Assembly: GCA_963681505.1 (NCBI GenBank)
Contig: OY811982.1
Coordinates: 2,209,156-2,273,155 of the forward strand
DNA length: 64,000 bases
DNA from: Eunapius fragilis
Lineage: Eukaryota; Porifera; Demospongiae; Spongillida; Spongillidae
Direction: 5' to 3'
Positions 42,985 to 53,792 of this stretch are shown here, piece by piece; the first letter of the stretch is position 1, and each line of letters opens with the position of its first letter. The notes under the pieces are model-generated. The model saw only the letters and a list, made by a program, of their open reading frames with translations, did not search any database and had not been told where the DNA came from. Made by a program: the position numbers and the translations under genes.

Positions 42985-45819
42985 CACACATAACCGCACA
43001 CAGGAGGGTTAAAAGGACATTCTGTTGCAATGCCATACGAGGTCATACTATGCCATTAGTAGAAATTTCTCTCTTCCTAGAGGAACCAGTGGACACTGCA
43101 GAGAGGTTTTGGGGAGGCTGACAGGATAGGACCTGGTGAGACATAAACAGTGGCATGGGTCTGAGTGCTAGGATATAAGGTCCCTCACGGTATCAGTAGT
43201 AGTTCCCAGGTCAATTGCACATCTCTTTCCTCCTACTGTCACCATGATCTCAGAGAGGACATCAACACTCATGATGTTCATACCCTGACATAAGGGGATC
43301 ACATGATCATCACTTCTATCACATCTATGGCTACCATGTCTCTTACATTGATTCTTATGATCTTAGCTGAAACAATCATCTGGGTGAGGTCATCTTTATT
43401 GATTGATGTGAAGACAGGATTTGGGACCACTCCAATCTTCAGAGGGTCTCCAACTGGTCCAGGAGCTCCATCCATCATAATGGTGTAGTTGATACCAGGG
43501 AACAGGTACACATCTGGTCCACTGAGGTCTGAACCCAGGGGTGGGGCATAACACTTGAGAGTGGTAAATGTCTGGTTACACTCCTGAGGTGTCTGGCACA
43601 CAGAGAACAGATAACACAATGGGAAATGTAAGCACATTGAAGATATACCTTCATCATTCCATTTGTTATCAACAGGAAGGTAACCTTCTGGGTAACATTG
43701 AGGTATGCTCCAGTGAAGGTCAGAATGATACCTCCACTGAGGAAGATTGAACATCAAGCAACGGTATAACCATAGATATTAGACTGGAAGGGATTGGAAA
43801 CCGCGCACGTGCGCCATACATTTCAATAGAACGTAGCGGGGACACTCCTGGCAGTTGCTAATTGGTTAGTCTGGCACCTCGCCCCTCAAAAGTTTTTTGG
43901 TCAAGTACGCAAGAGGCAAATAAGAAGAGTAGTCAAAGGTAGCGCACGAACTGTGGATCACAACGAAGTAATTATTTTTTAAATACTCCATTCCTAAGAG
44001 AAGATATTAGACTTAAAGCGCTCCATGTCTAGAATCAAACTCACCGGTACTACGCCCGAACAAAGCGACGTAAAGGTACGGCGTTACGATAGGCAGATTG
44101 AGCACTGTGTTTTACGTACCACAGTATAGTTTTTGTGACATGAATGCGTCGTACTCGATATAAAAATTAAAAAAACTTACTTTTGACTAGGTGTGATACT
44201 CACCGGTATAGCGACCGTAGCTTTGTCGTAAAAATTCTGAAAACCTGATTACCAGATAGCCAGATGAAAACCATGTGCCAACGGATAGTTAGTTTGCCGT
44301 CTGTACGTTCTCTACGACCAAAAAAAAAAATCTAAAAGCTAAGCCTTTATTTCGCGCGCAATTTTTGCCCTAGAGATAATAATGTATGGATTATTAATGA
44401 GGTCGATTGCACCCTGAAAATCATCTGAATATGAAATAAAACAACCTACAAAACCATGAACTTTATGAAAAGTGTTCCCTTTACCACAATCCACGGATAC
44501 GTTCTTTTACGCTCGCTCCTGCGCAAACTTGGTACCGCCATTTTATCTGTAAAGGCCTGGGGACTTAATCTGCCAGGACTGTACTTGTTGATTGGTGTTA
44601 ATTGGTCTGGTTTCCAATCTCTTCCAGTCTAATATCTATGGTATAACCATGTTCATCTGGTTAGAACTTACGCTGGTATGGTCCTAACAGGAGACACTGA
44701 AGTGTAATTAGGGTTGTTTGTGTATTCAAAGGTGACTCCAGTGTTGGAGGTCACTACACTGTCAATGTAGGCTGTTACCAAACCAACACCTGTCACATTC
44801 TGTGCAGATGATGTGCATATGACCTGTGTGAATGATGACTGTCTGTGGAGGTGTACAACAGTGGTCATGGACACATCATGGTGGATGGAAACCTTCAACT
44901 CACAATATGACACACACAGCTCCATTCAGTAGTACTCCTTTCACTCCATTACCAACATTCAGGAACATTCCTCCAATCACAACATTAGTACCTCCTGACA
45001 TTGGTCCTGACTTTGGAAATACTGAAGAGATGGATGGCCTCACATATGTGTACTGCAGGTTGGATTGTGCTGTTACATTGGCACCAGATCTATTTATGAG
45101 TACACTGAATGTGACACTCTGTTGCATTCCTCCAGAGGTGTATGTTCCAGTGACACACACAACCTGTGTCCCTGGTATGTACCCATCTGACTGTACCATA
45201 CAGGACACTCCTCCCACAGTCACACTAACAATGTCCCCAACTGTCACTCCAAGGTTAGTGCCTGTGATAGTCAGTCTTGTCCCTCCTCCGAATGGACCAG
45301 AGGTTGGAGAGACAGACCTCAGCACAGGAGAGGGACATTGGTTTGATGTGTTGGAAAATGCTGAAGAGCAGGTTTCTGGTGCAACACAGCTGATACCATT
45401 ACACCATCCACAGTCATACCCAGTACCAATGTTGACAGCCAGGCAGGAGGTACACACAGGAGCAGAGAATGCAGAACAGTCATACAGTGTCACTGAAGAT
45501 GAGGGTGGAAAGATATGGTCAGAACTAAACACCCATGTCCTCACCTTGGATGACTCTAAGAGGATCAATTGGGTACATAACTGTACCACTGTTGGTCCAA
45601 ATAAGACTGATATTAGCTACCAAAGCAGTGGTTCCAACAGGAAGGGAGATCTGGGGAGAGAGGGCAGCCATCTTGATAGAGGAGATGACATCACCCCACT
45701 CCTCTCACCTGAGCTGCAGTATACATACACCTAATGGAGGTATTACTGATGTAGCTGGTAGGTAGAGAGATGGCTCCATTTGGGAGTGTAATATGACATG
45801 TGTATGAATATCCACTGGT
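39784..45819 (-). CDS. Receptor tyrosine kinase with PSI and IPT/TIG ectodomain (MET/plexin-like), 5' end not found
   Basis: About sixteen exons, most introns under 150 bp, splice in phase. Ectodomain: 45709-45819, 45545-45650, 44904-45492 (PSI-like Cys cluster CGWCNGISC, then IPT starts [17 protein letters not shown] and [17 protein letters not shown]), 44672-44842, 43649-43736, 43347-43592, 43189-43284. 42684-42927 has the membrane helix ([17 protein letters not shown]). Juxtamembrane about 42415-42530. Kinase: 41722-41832 and 41538-41624 ([19 protein letters not shown]), 41269-41486, 41107-41210 ([11 protein letters not shown]), 40886-41054 ([24 protein letters not shown]), 40684-40826 ([11 protein letters not shown]), 40403-40577 ([12 protein letters not shown]), tail 39784-40044. 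Catalytic Lys, HRD, DFG and APE are present, so an active kinase at the plasma membrane is likely. PSI+IPT+kinase is the MET/RON layout; a Sema domain is not seen, but the 5' end is missing. Ligand unknown. Confidence 0.85.
40633..40664. repeat. (GT)n microsatellite in a kinase-domain intron
   Basis: About 16 GT repeats between the exons at 40403-40577 and 40684-40826. Confidence 0.95.
42936..42983. repeat. (CA)n microsatellite next to the transmembrane exon
   Basis: About 24 CA repeats; on the gene strand the (GT)n ends seven bases before the CAG acceptor of the transmembrane exon, in place of a normal polypyrimidine tract. Confidence 0.95.
43770..44641. mobile_element. 872-bp transposon in an ectodomain intron, TATAA flanks
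   Basis: Inverted ends CCATAGATATTAGACTGGAA plus G(G/A)GATTGGAAACC. TATAA at 43765-43769 and 44642-44646 is a likely target duplication. It has no obvious transposase ORF. It sits in the intron between exons 44672-44842 and 43649-43736, which still join in phase. Confidence 0.8.
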
Positions 45820-45879
45820 CTGTAAGTGGAAGCAGTTATAATATGTAGTTACAGCCTGTCGTGTGCATGAGTCATTCAA

Positions 45880-46330
45880 CTACATATAGCATGTAGGTAG
45901 GATGAGAGAGAATGTTGATGATTCAAGACCACAGAGGTACTGATACCAAGGAAGAAATATTATATTGTTGCTTACAGACCTTACTCATAACAATTGGGCT
46001 CATTTATCACCAAGTGACAGACAGAGGTACTGATATCTGCGCAGAAGTCACGTTGCAACTTACATCCACGCCCAAGAGTGCACCGCCCCAACATCTGGGG
46101 CCTGCTAACTGTGCTCACATCTTTCATTAGGAAGCCATCAGTGAGACATACACTTTCTCCCACACATCATTTCCCATGTGAGACTACACCCACCACATAT
46201 ATATTATATGCTTTTGGCAACATATAAACATGTACCCACCCCTTCCCTCACTCACCATGTACACCTACAACAGACAAGGAATTGGTATGATGATGGTATA
46301 ATATGAAACTGAAAGATTAGTACATGATTA
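45880..46330. other. Region upstream of the visible kinase exons
   Basis: Further 5' exons (signal peptide, possibly Sema) are expected but I cannot recognise any. A minus-strand ORF at 45981-46163 is Cys-containing but unlike known domains. Confidence 0.3.
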
Positions 46331-46331
46331 A

Positions 46332-46456
46332 ACAAGTAAATAACATTCTATATGAGAAAGTTGGTGGGATATAGGATTTGAAGGCAATGGTGGTATATAA
46401 AAAGCAAGGAAACAAGGGTCTGTAATAGTTCATAGTCCTATATTTAGCACATATAG
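46332..46456 (+). mobile_element. Half of the Helitron-like 3' palindrome
   Basis: AACAAGTAAATAACATTCTA..GAGAAAGTTGGTGGGATATAGG to CCTATATTTAGCAC matches one arm of the palindromes at 14441, 34222 and 35414. The second arm is missing. Confidence 0.75.
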
Positions 46457-46649
46457 AGTAAATTCGCCTCAATTGGATCAGTACCGATAATGGATACTCT
46501 CACCAATTGCGTATTTTCATATGACCGCAAAGTTGCACGCATTTGGGCTGAAAAGGCTCGGGAAAGATTTGTTCCATTCGGGAAGCTAGTGTAACAAGCG
46601 TATCCCTTATGCAACCATGTATAGGCTTGTTCACGACCCGAAACGTATC

Positions 46650-47506
46650 GATCACATAGGCGTAGGAAGGGGGGGGGGGACTGAGGGGACTATAGCCCCC
46701 CCAAATTTAAATGTGTGGGGGCTAGGCCCCCCCACTTTTATTATTGAGTATGAAAATTAATTATTGCGGTATATGTACATGTGACACGTGCTTCATGGCG
46801 ACAAGGCGAAAGATAGTAACGGGCACGTAATAATAATATCAAGGCCGTAGACAAGGGAGGGCTTGGGGGGGGGGGGGGGGGGGGGGGGCTTGAGCCCCCC
46901 CCCAAATTTTCTTGAGAGAAAATATTAACCGTATCTTGTATAATTTGAATTAACTACTTACAGCTGTAATCATTGATAGCGGTCGATCGTGAGTAGAGTA
47001 TAGTCCACAGCATGGACTCTATCTCTGCAGAAAGTATCATCCGAACAATAGAAGACATTTTGGTGAGGTTATCCCTTTCAGTTCAGAATTGTCGTGGACA
47101 GTGGGCTAGTTCAATGGCAGGCTGTAAAACAGGTGTATCAACTACTATACTTCGAAAAGAGCATAGAGCTTTGTATACCCATTGCTATGGCCATGCTCTG
47201 AACTTAGCTGTTCAAGACGCAGTAAAGGCAAATGTAATCCTTCGTGATACATTAGACACTATCGAAGAAATGACAAAGCTGATCAAAAAATCTCCGCGGT
47301 GGCAAGTGATTTTTGAAAAGGTCAACATACTAAAATATATATAGCAATAGCATTCGTTGCTATACCGTATAGAGCCGGGTCAATTTCTGCATTTAATGCT
47401 AACAACAATTCAAATAAGGAAAAGGTTAAAGCGGCTGGGGCTTCGTGGGGGCGCTTACACTAACAGCGCTCCCCCAAACCCCCTATCTGAGGGCAGGAGG
47501 GGGCAC
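46650..47506 (+). mobile_element. hAT (ZMYM1-like) transposon remnant, cut by the gap
   Basis: ATAGGCGTAGGAAGGGGGG at 46658 and GGCCGTAGACAAGGG at 46843 with G tracts look like transposon ends, possibly of two nested copies. A transposase fragment follows (47012-47344), then GCGGCTGGGGCTTCG near 47432, similar to GCGGCTGGGGCTCCG in the hAT element at 23920. The sequence stops at the N run. Confidence 0.55.
47012..47344 (+). pseudogene. hAT transposase fragment (ZMYM1-like)
   Basis: 110 codons from ATG 47012. Key stretches are LSLSVQNCRGQWASSMAG, where the usual GQxYDGAxxMxG motif is shortened, then KEHRALYTHCYGHALNLAVQ and IEEMTKLIKKSPRWQVIFE. This order is characteristic of the RNaseH-like core of ZMYM1-type hAT transposases (first Asp region and H-C-x-x-H-x-L-N-L). 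The Asp that should lie in the shortened motif is missing, and the protein ends early, so the copy is inactive. It would have catalysed cut-and-paste transposition. Confidence 0.65.
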
Positions 47507-47706
47507 NNNNNNNNNNNNNNNNNNNNNNNNNNNNNNNNNNNNNNNNNNNNNNNNNNNNNNNNNNNNNNNNNNNNNNNNNNNNNNNNNNNNNNNNNNNNNN
47601 NNNNNNNNNNNNNNNNNNNNNNNNNNNNNNNNNNNNNNNNNNNNNNNNNNNNNNNNNNNNNNNNNNNNNNNNNNNNNNNNNNNNNNNNNNNNNNNNNNNN
47701 NNNNNN
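47507..47706. other. Assembly gap, 200 N
   Basis: Exactly 200 N. A round number suggests a scaffolding join of unknown true size. A transposon remnant lies on one side and a minisatellite array on the other. Confidence 1.
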
Positions 47707-48900
47707 CACTGTGTTGAGGTGTATACCCTGTCACTATGTACACTGTGTTGAGGTGTCTCTGTGTATACCGTATCACTATGTACACTGTGTTGAGGGTTCG
47801 TTATACCCTGTCACTATGTACACTGTGTTGAGTGTCTCTGTGTATACCATGTCACTATGTACACTGTGTGAGGTGTCTCTGTGTATACCGTATCACTATG
47901 TACACTGGTGTTGAGGTGTATACCCTGTCACTATGTACACATGTGTTGAGGTGTATACCCTGTCACTATGTACACTGTGTTGAGGTGTCTCTGTGTATAC
48001 CCTGTCACTATGTACACTGTGTTGAGGTGTATACCCTGTCACTATGTACACTGTGTTGAGGTGTATACCCTGTCACTATGTACACTGTGTTGAGGGTGTA
48101 TACCCTGTCACTATGTACACTGTGTTGAGGTGTATAACCTGTCACTATGTACACTGTGTTGAGGTATATACCCTGTCACTATGGTACACTGTGTTGAGGT
48201 GTCTCTGTGTATACCCTGTCACTATGTACACTGTGTTGAGGTGTCTCTGTGTATACCCTGTCACTATGTGCACTGTGTTGAGGTGTATACCCTGTCACTA
48301 TGTACACTGTGTTGAGGTGTCTCTGTGTATACCCTGTCACTATGTACACTGTGTTGAGGTGTATACCCTGTCACTATGTACACTGTGTTGAGGTGTATAC
48401 CCTGTCACTATGTACACTGTGTTGAGGTGTATACCCTGTCACTATGTACACTGTGTTGAGGTGTATACCCTGTCACTATGTACACTGTGTTGAGGTGTAT
48501 ACCCTGTCACTATGTACACTGTGTTGAGGTGTATACCCTGTCACTATGTACACTGTGTTGAGGTGTATACCCTGTCACTATGTACACTGTGTTGAGGTGT
48601 ATACCCTGTCACTATGTACACTGTGTTGAAGTGTCTCTGTGTATACCCTGTCACTATGTACACTGTGTTGAGGTGTATACCCTGTCACTATGTACACTGT
48701 GTTGAGGTGTATACCCTGTCACTATGTACACTGTGTTGAAGTGTCTCTGTGTATACCCTGTCACTATGTACACTGTGTTGAGGTGTCTCTGTGTATACCC
48801 TGTCACTATGTACACTGTGTTGAGGTGTCTCTGTATATACCCTGTCACTATGTACACTGTGTTGAGGTGTCTCTGTGTATACCCTGTCACTATGTACATC
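47707..48900 (+). repeat. 34/42-bp minisatellite, array 1 (plus orientation)
   Basis: About 33 copies of CACTGTGTTGAGGTGTATAC+CCTGTCACTATGTA (34 bp), some with an extra TCTCTGTG block (42 bp). It begins at the gap and decays into diverged units up to about 49145. The same unit, reverse complemented, forms the array at 53793-56258. Confidence 0.95.
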
Positions 48901-49149
48901 GTATGGACGTGTCTCTGTCTTGTACGCCTTCTCAGCTGTATTGTAGTGTCTGTGTGTACATACACTATATTGAGGTGTCTGTATACCCTGTCACCATGTA
49001 CTTCACCTTGTACCCCTGTCACCGTGTAAATTGTGTTGTGGTGTCTCTGTGTAAATTGTGTTGTGGTGTCTCTGTGTACACCCTGACAGATGTGTTGTAG
49101 TGTCTGTGTGTATCTATGCTGTGCTGAAGTGTTTATACATGTACCCTGT

Positions 49150-49750
49150 ACCATGTGCCCAGTTATATGGTGTCACTGGGGACTCGATGAGACTGACTTT
49201 TGCTACCAAACTTGTTCTGTTTAGATTGATATTAAATTCTTTGTAAATGAATACTATTATAAAACTTCCATGTGTTAAATCATGAAACCTTAGATAAACA
49301 AGCAAAGCTGCCCAGTTGAATGTCATTCTACTGGTTCCTAAACAGTAAATCATCTCGACCATTTCTTTCTTTTGTATTAACTACACATGAGGTGTAGTAT
49401 TCATACACATTGACTTTCATATCAACCTAAACAATAATTTGGTATATTCACTTGTGCAGACTGATATGCCCCCAAACGATGCGCCTATTGGCATAGGTAG
49501 GTTTGGTGTTTACCTATATAGGAATGTTCATCCTTGCGTGCATTTGTAGTTGTTATGTAGTCATATAGAAGTGAACCTTCAACATCGATATCATCTACCT
49601 GTTACAGTACTGAACGTCATTTTCACATCAACCAGACATCTAATGTATGTTGTTTTCTGAACTCATGTGACTCTTGCACTTCTGGATGCGCCTACTGCTC
49701 CAAAATGGAATCAATGGGATCTTGTTGAGCAGGAATTGACGATGAGTTAG
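49150..49750. other. No supportable gene
   Basis: AT-rich unique-looking DNA. No coding or repeat structure recognised. Confidence 0.5.
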
Positions 49751-49751
49751 G

Positions 49752-50300
49752 TACTTGAATCAGTTGACTGCACAGCCGGACTGGTGCACCTGATCATTGT
49801 GAGTTAGGTAGCTAATTGTGGTTAGTTAACCTATGATTCAGTTGATTGCACAGCCATTGCAAGTGGCCTGGTGCACCTGATCATTGTGAGTTAGGTAGCT
49901 AGTTGTGGTTAGTTAACCTATGATTCAGTTGATTGCACAGCCATTGCAAGTGGCCTGGTGCACCTGATCATTGTGAGTTAGGTAGCTAGTTGTGGTTAGT
50001 TAACCTATGATTCAGTTGATTGCACAGCCATTGCAAGTGGCCTGGTGCACCTGATCATTGTGAGTTAGGTAGCTAGTTGTGGTTAGTTAACCTATGATTC
50101 AGTTGATTGCACAGCCATTGCAAGTGGCCTGGTGCACCTGATCATTGTGAGTTAGGTAGCTAGTTGTGGTTAGTTAACCTATGATTCAGTTGATTGCACA
50201 GCCATTGCAAGTGGCCTGGTGCACCTGATCATTGTGACTTAGGTAGCTAGTTGTCCTATGATTCAGTTGTTTGCACAGCCATTGAAAGTTGACCTGATGC
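49752..50300. repeat. Tandem repeat with 87-bp unit
   Basis: About six copies of a unit containing GATTCAGTTGATTGCACAGC and GTTAGGTAGCTAGTTGTGGT. The central copies are nearly identical; the first and last are diverged. Period read from starts at 49835, 49922 and 50009. Confidence 0.95.
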
Positions 50301-50753
50301 ATCTGATGATGGGGTCATTTCAGTATCTATAGATTTGGGTGCATGTATAATGTTATTTAACATGATTTTGTGCATTGCGCTGTATTGATTTGTGAACGTG
50401 TATGAACCGTGTGTTGAAACAGTTCTGTTGAGAACTGGGCCACTAAGTTAGTGGCTTTTTTTACATTTACAGAAGTGGGCACCTTTCTCTGTTAAGAAAT
50501 TCTCAGGACAGCTGAGATGTTTGTCCCGGCTGTCCAGAGGTGACTCCAAAGTACTGCTGTTAATCTTGCCCTCTGCGGTCTAATTTGGAAGTGCTAGTCG
50601 CATGATATTAAAGCTTAATAATTGACTTCGCGAACATGAAAATCAATTTAGTGCAAACGTAGAAGTGACCAATGAATTTACTGAATACATGATAAGGGAT
50701 TACAAAGAATTTCTAAATGAGTCAACACTATATGTTTCCACATGTAGTCAGGG

Positions 50754-51838
50754 TTATACTTCTGAGGCACCTGGTCCCCCATGTCTTGGAGAAGGAATGT
50801 AGGGGGTCTGTTGGGTAGAGGGGGAGGAGATTGGATGAGTAGGGGCGTAGGGGATCAGATGAGTAGGGGCGTAGGGGATCTGTTGGGTAGGGGGGAACTG
50901 TTGGGTAGAGGGGTAGGAGATCGGATGTGTAGGGGGGTAGGAGATTGGATGAGTAGGGGGGTAGGGGATCTGTTGGGTAGAAGGGAACGAGATCGGATGA
51001 GTGGGGGGGTAGGGGATCTGTTGGGTAGAGGGGTAGGAGATTGGATGAGTAGGGGGGTAGGGGATCTGTTGGGTAGAGGGGTAGGGGATCGGATGAGTGG
51101 GGGGGTAGGGGATCTGTTGGGTAGAAGGGTAGGGGATCGGATGAGTAGAGGGGTAGGGGATCTGTTGGGTAGAGGGGTAGGGGATCGGATGAGTGGGGGG
51201 GTAGGGGATCTGTTGGGTAGAAGGGTAGAGGATCGGATGAGTAGAGGGGTAGGGGATCTGTTGGGTAGAGGGGTACAGCATCTGATAGTGGATCTGTTGG
51301 TCGGAGGAGTAGGTAATTTGATCATGATGGTTAAGAGGGTAGGGTTCTTGCCGGCGGCTTCTACCCCAACAATTATTAGCGCGACCCTGATATATAGTAC
51401 AAAGGAAAAAATTAGGCACTAGACAAATCATACGTAAGCTTTCTTACACGGTTGCGTCCTCTTCGCGGCGGAGACCGATCGCAAGAACGCTCGGTTGATT
51501 GTTGGCGACGAGTTCTCCGCCGGGGCGACGTTGATCTCGATCGGTCTTCTGTTGCAGTGGTAGTGGAACGACGGGGTGATCTCTGCCGGGATCTTGATCT
51601 ACGCTCTTGATCTGTAGTGGTAGCAGCCGGAAGAGCGCTATCCGCAGCACAGTTACTTGAAGATATAATACCAGCTGCAGCCGGAATGGCAGCCACAATC
51701 GCAGAGTCGTCGTTACAAACAGACGTCGACGGTTTCTCGCTATAATATAATCTTAGATTCAACAGTAATAGCTTTTGCCATGCATGCAATGTAAATGTAA
51801 CTATTTGCATGTATGAAAACTTACATAGTGTTCCCCAT
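50754..51838 (-). CDS. RS-rich protein with YPSTQQIPYPPTHPI repeats (312 aa, three exons)
   Basis: Exon 1 (51825-51838) is ATG plus 11 bases before GTAAG. Exon 2 (51448-51739) begins in phase (MGNTIEKPSTSVCNDDSAIV), is Ala/Ser-rich, then strongly Arg/Ser-rich (ERRSRSRQRSPRRS, RSRSTSPRRRTRRQQ, SPPRRGRNR) and ends at GTAAGA. Exon 3 (50754-51386) follows a TATATCAG acceptor in phase with GRANNCWGRSRRQEPYPL and then about eleven YPSTQQIPYPPTHPI-type 15-16-residue repeats, ending PRHGGPGASEV and a stop. All three junctions are GT-AG and phase-consistent, strong evidence of a real gene. RS domains usually mark nuclear, splicing-related proteins and the Tyr/Gln/Pro tail looks disordered, possibly condensate-forming; that is inference. 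No family recognised. The tail is encoded by a minisatellite and is probably length-polymorphic. Confidence 0.7.
50815..51295. repeat. Coding minisatellite, 45/48-bp units
   Basis: Units of GGTAGGGGATCTGTTGGGTA+GAGGGGTAGGGGATCGGATGAGT. It lies within exon 3 of the RS-rich gene. Lengths divisible by three keep the reading frame in every unit; the reverse frames are open too. Confidence 0.95.
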
Positions 51839-51839
51839 G

Positions 51840-52990
51840 CGTACGTAGCTAGTTAACTGCGCCGTGACAAGTAGTCGACCTAAATGTTCGTAACGACAGT
51901 GTATGGTCCAGAAATATATATTACGTAACATTTGTGGAGGAATTTAATTATGAGTGTGCATGCCCGCTAGAGTTTAGAAACATGCGATCGCTTAAGCGTT
52001 TAGAGTCAAACACCTACTAAGACGGTATATCAGCTCTTTGCTGGATCGAGAGAATAGCTTAAGAATCACCGCATGTCTGCAGGGCGTGCTTTGCAATTAT
52101 CTAACATTGACCAGAGTATAACAAGAAACTCTCTAACAGGAACAGACTGGCATGTTAAGATGTGTACAGGTGTTTGTCACGAACACATGACCAATCTATT
52201 ATTAACAAATTGTGTGGTTGGAAGCCACCCCCCCCCCCCAACCCCCCCACACCTCATGCCTTGCACCTCTTCATTACTAAGGTTTCCTCTCAGAAGACTA
52301 GCATGGAATTTTATAGCTGCTTTGACATCCAGGCATCTGTAAAGACTCTACATCAGTGAGGGCTTGTCACCTACAGTAGCTATCCCATTACCAGGCTCAA
52401 CTAAAAAACATGAATACCACGTGTGGGATTATCACATCAGTCCCCTAACTTATAATTGATAAAGGTGCGAAAAATTACACACCCTTCCCAAAAGAAGACA
52501 AATCAGAATTTCAGATACAAGTAATAAACATGACACATCTTAATTTATCCATGTCCAATTATACAACTGTACCACACTTCTATACCCACAGCTCCTGAAT
52601 GGCATCAGTTCTACAGTTTGGAGCATCAGTTGCCAGGCCTATCATCCCAGGTTCCAAGTGCTATGGTTGAAGTCAACTGAATAAGTGGTCATCATGCGCA
52701 ACATACTCTATGCACTGATACTAGCAAAGCAGTGCATACACAGGATTGCACAATCATGAATATTAACAATAAAGAGAAAATGCAATTCACAATTCACACA
52801 ACATTAAAGCCAAGGCATTCTGCAAGGGGATGCATGGAGGGGGGTGAGAGGTAAAGATTGTGAACAGATTCTACATAGGCTGGAATCGAGGGCTCAGCTG
52901 TCCCCTTTCATCTCACATGCCTACCATGCAGTACTCTTTTGACTATTGCCAACAGGTGTCTTTACCCTAGAGTTCACAGCAGAGAGGAAC
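51840..52990. other. Presumed upstream region of the RS-rich gene; otherwise empty
   Basis: A poly-C run lies at 52229-52238. No second gene or conserved promoter element can be named; 52300-52990 shows nothing recognisable. Confidence 0.4.
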
Positions 52991-52994
52991 CTTT

Positions 52995-53262
52995 TATTTC
53001 TGGACACCCATCAAAGTCCAGGTGTTTGGTGTATGTCGTGAGCCATTGTCCCGCCAAGTGTTCTTCCTCATAGACGAGGCCCAGCAAGCAGGCAAGGGTG
53101 CTGCAGTGGTGGTCAGTCTGGTGCATGCTTTCTTCCATCTGCATGGACTGGGAAAGAAGCGTGTGACACTTCAGGCTGACAATTGTGTGTTAAGTACCCT
53201 ATATATGTCACATCCAGGACATACAGTTGTACCATGTATCACTGCATGTAATTACATGTAAA
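52995..53262 (+). pseudogene. Transposase-like exon fragment (DUF7869-type)
   Basis: An open stretch reads YFWTPIKVQVFGVCREPLSR, then QVFFLIDEAQQAGKGAA and FFHLHGLGKKRVTLQADNC. The pattern V-x-F-x-I-D-E-A..GKG-A....F..HGLG...x-L-x-A-D-N-C is one I recall from DUF7869-type, transposon-borne proteins of cnidarians, sponges and fish, where the Asp residues are thought to be catalytic. It diverges after ADNC, so only one exon or a fragment remains. Family assignment is from memory. Confidence 0.45.
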
Positions 53263-53264
53263 GG

Positions 53265-53790
53265 TCATGAAAAAAAATCTCATCACCAGTTTAATGATCA
53301 GGACAGCAAAGTTTTCCTATAGTGTTACATCAACATGAACAATGCACACATGAAACACACTCATCACACACAGACCACAACACACATAACACACACCACA
53401 CATGTGCACATACATGTAAAATAAATACCCAAACACACTCTAATCCACACACAAACTTGCTTGCTGTGTAGAGGTGAACATAAAAGTTTAAATGTCCATT
53501 TCAAGTTGCTCATGTCCTTCCTACAAGTAGATATATGTGTGGGCTGGGTAAGGTCTACTTTAGTCCATCATGTGTTGGATGTAATCCATGTAATGTATGT
53601 ACGTAATGTTACACACACACACACAAAATACACACATGAACACAACACACATGCAAATTTTCAGTCTTGACCGTACATGTTTTTACACTGAGCAACACAG
53701 ACACACATGCACACACATACAGTTCTTGAGTGTAGAGGTGAACTTTTCGATCACATGTCCATTTCACGTTGATCATGCGCGTTCTACACC
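53265..53790. other. CA/GT-rich non-coding stretch
   Basis: Dispersed ACACAC/CACACATG motifs. No gene. Confidence 0.6.
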
Positions 53791-53792
53791 GC

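Noticed and set aside
44832-45734. 300-codon plus-strand ORF
   Set aside because: Antisense to the PSI/IPT exons of the kinase gene; it has no recognisable domain.
50781-51422. 213-codon plus-strand Gly/Arg/Asp-rich ORF
   Set aside because: Antisense shadow of the repeat exon; splice sites and the RS exon support the minus strand.
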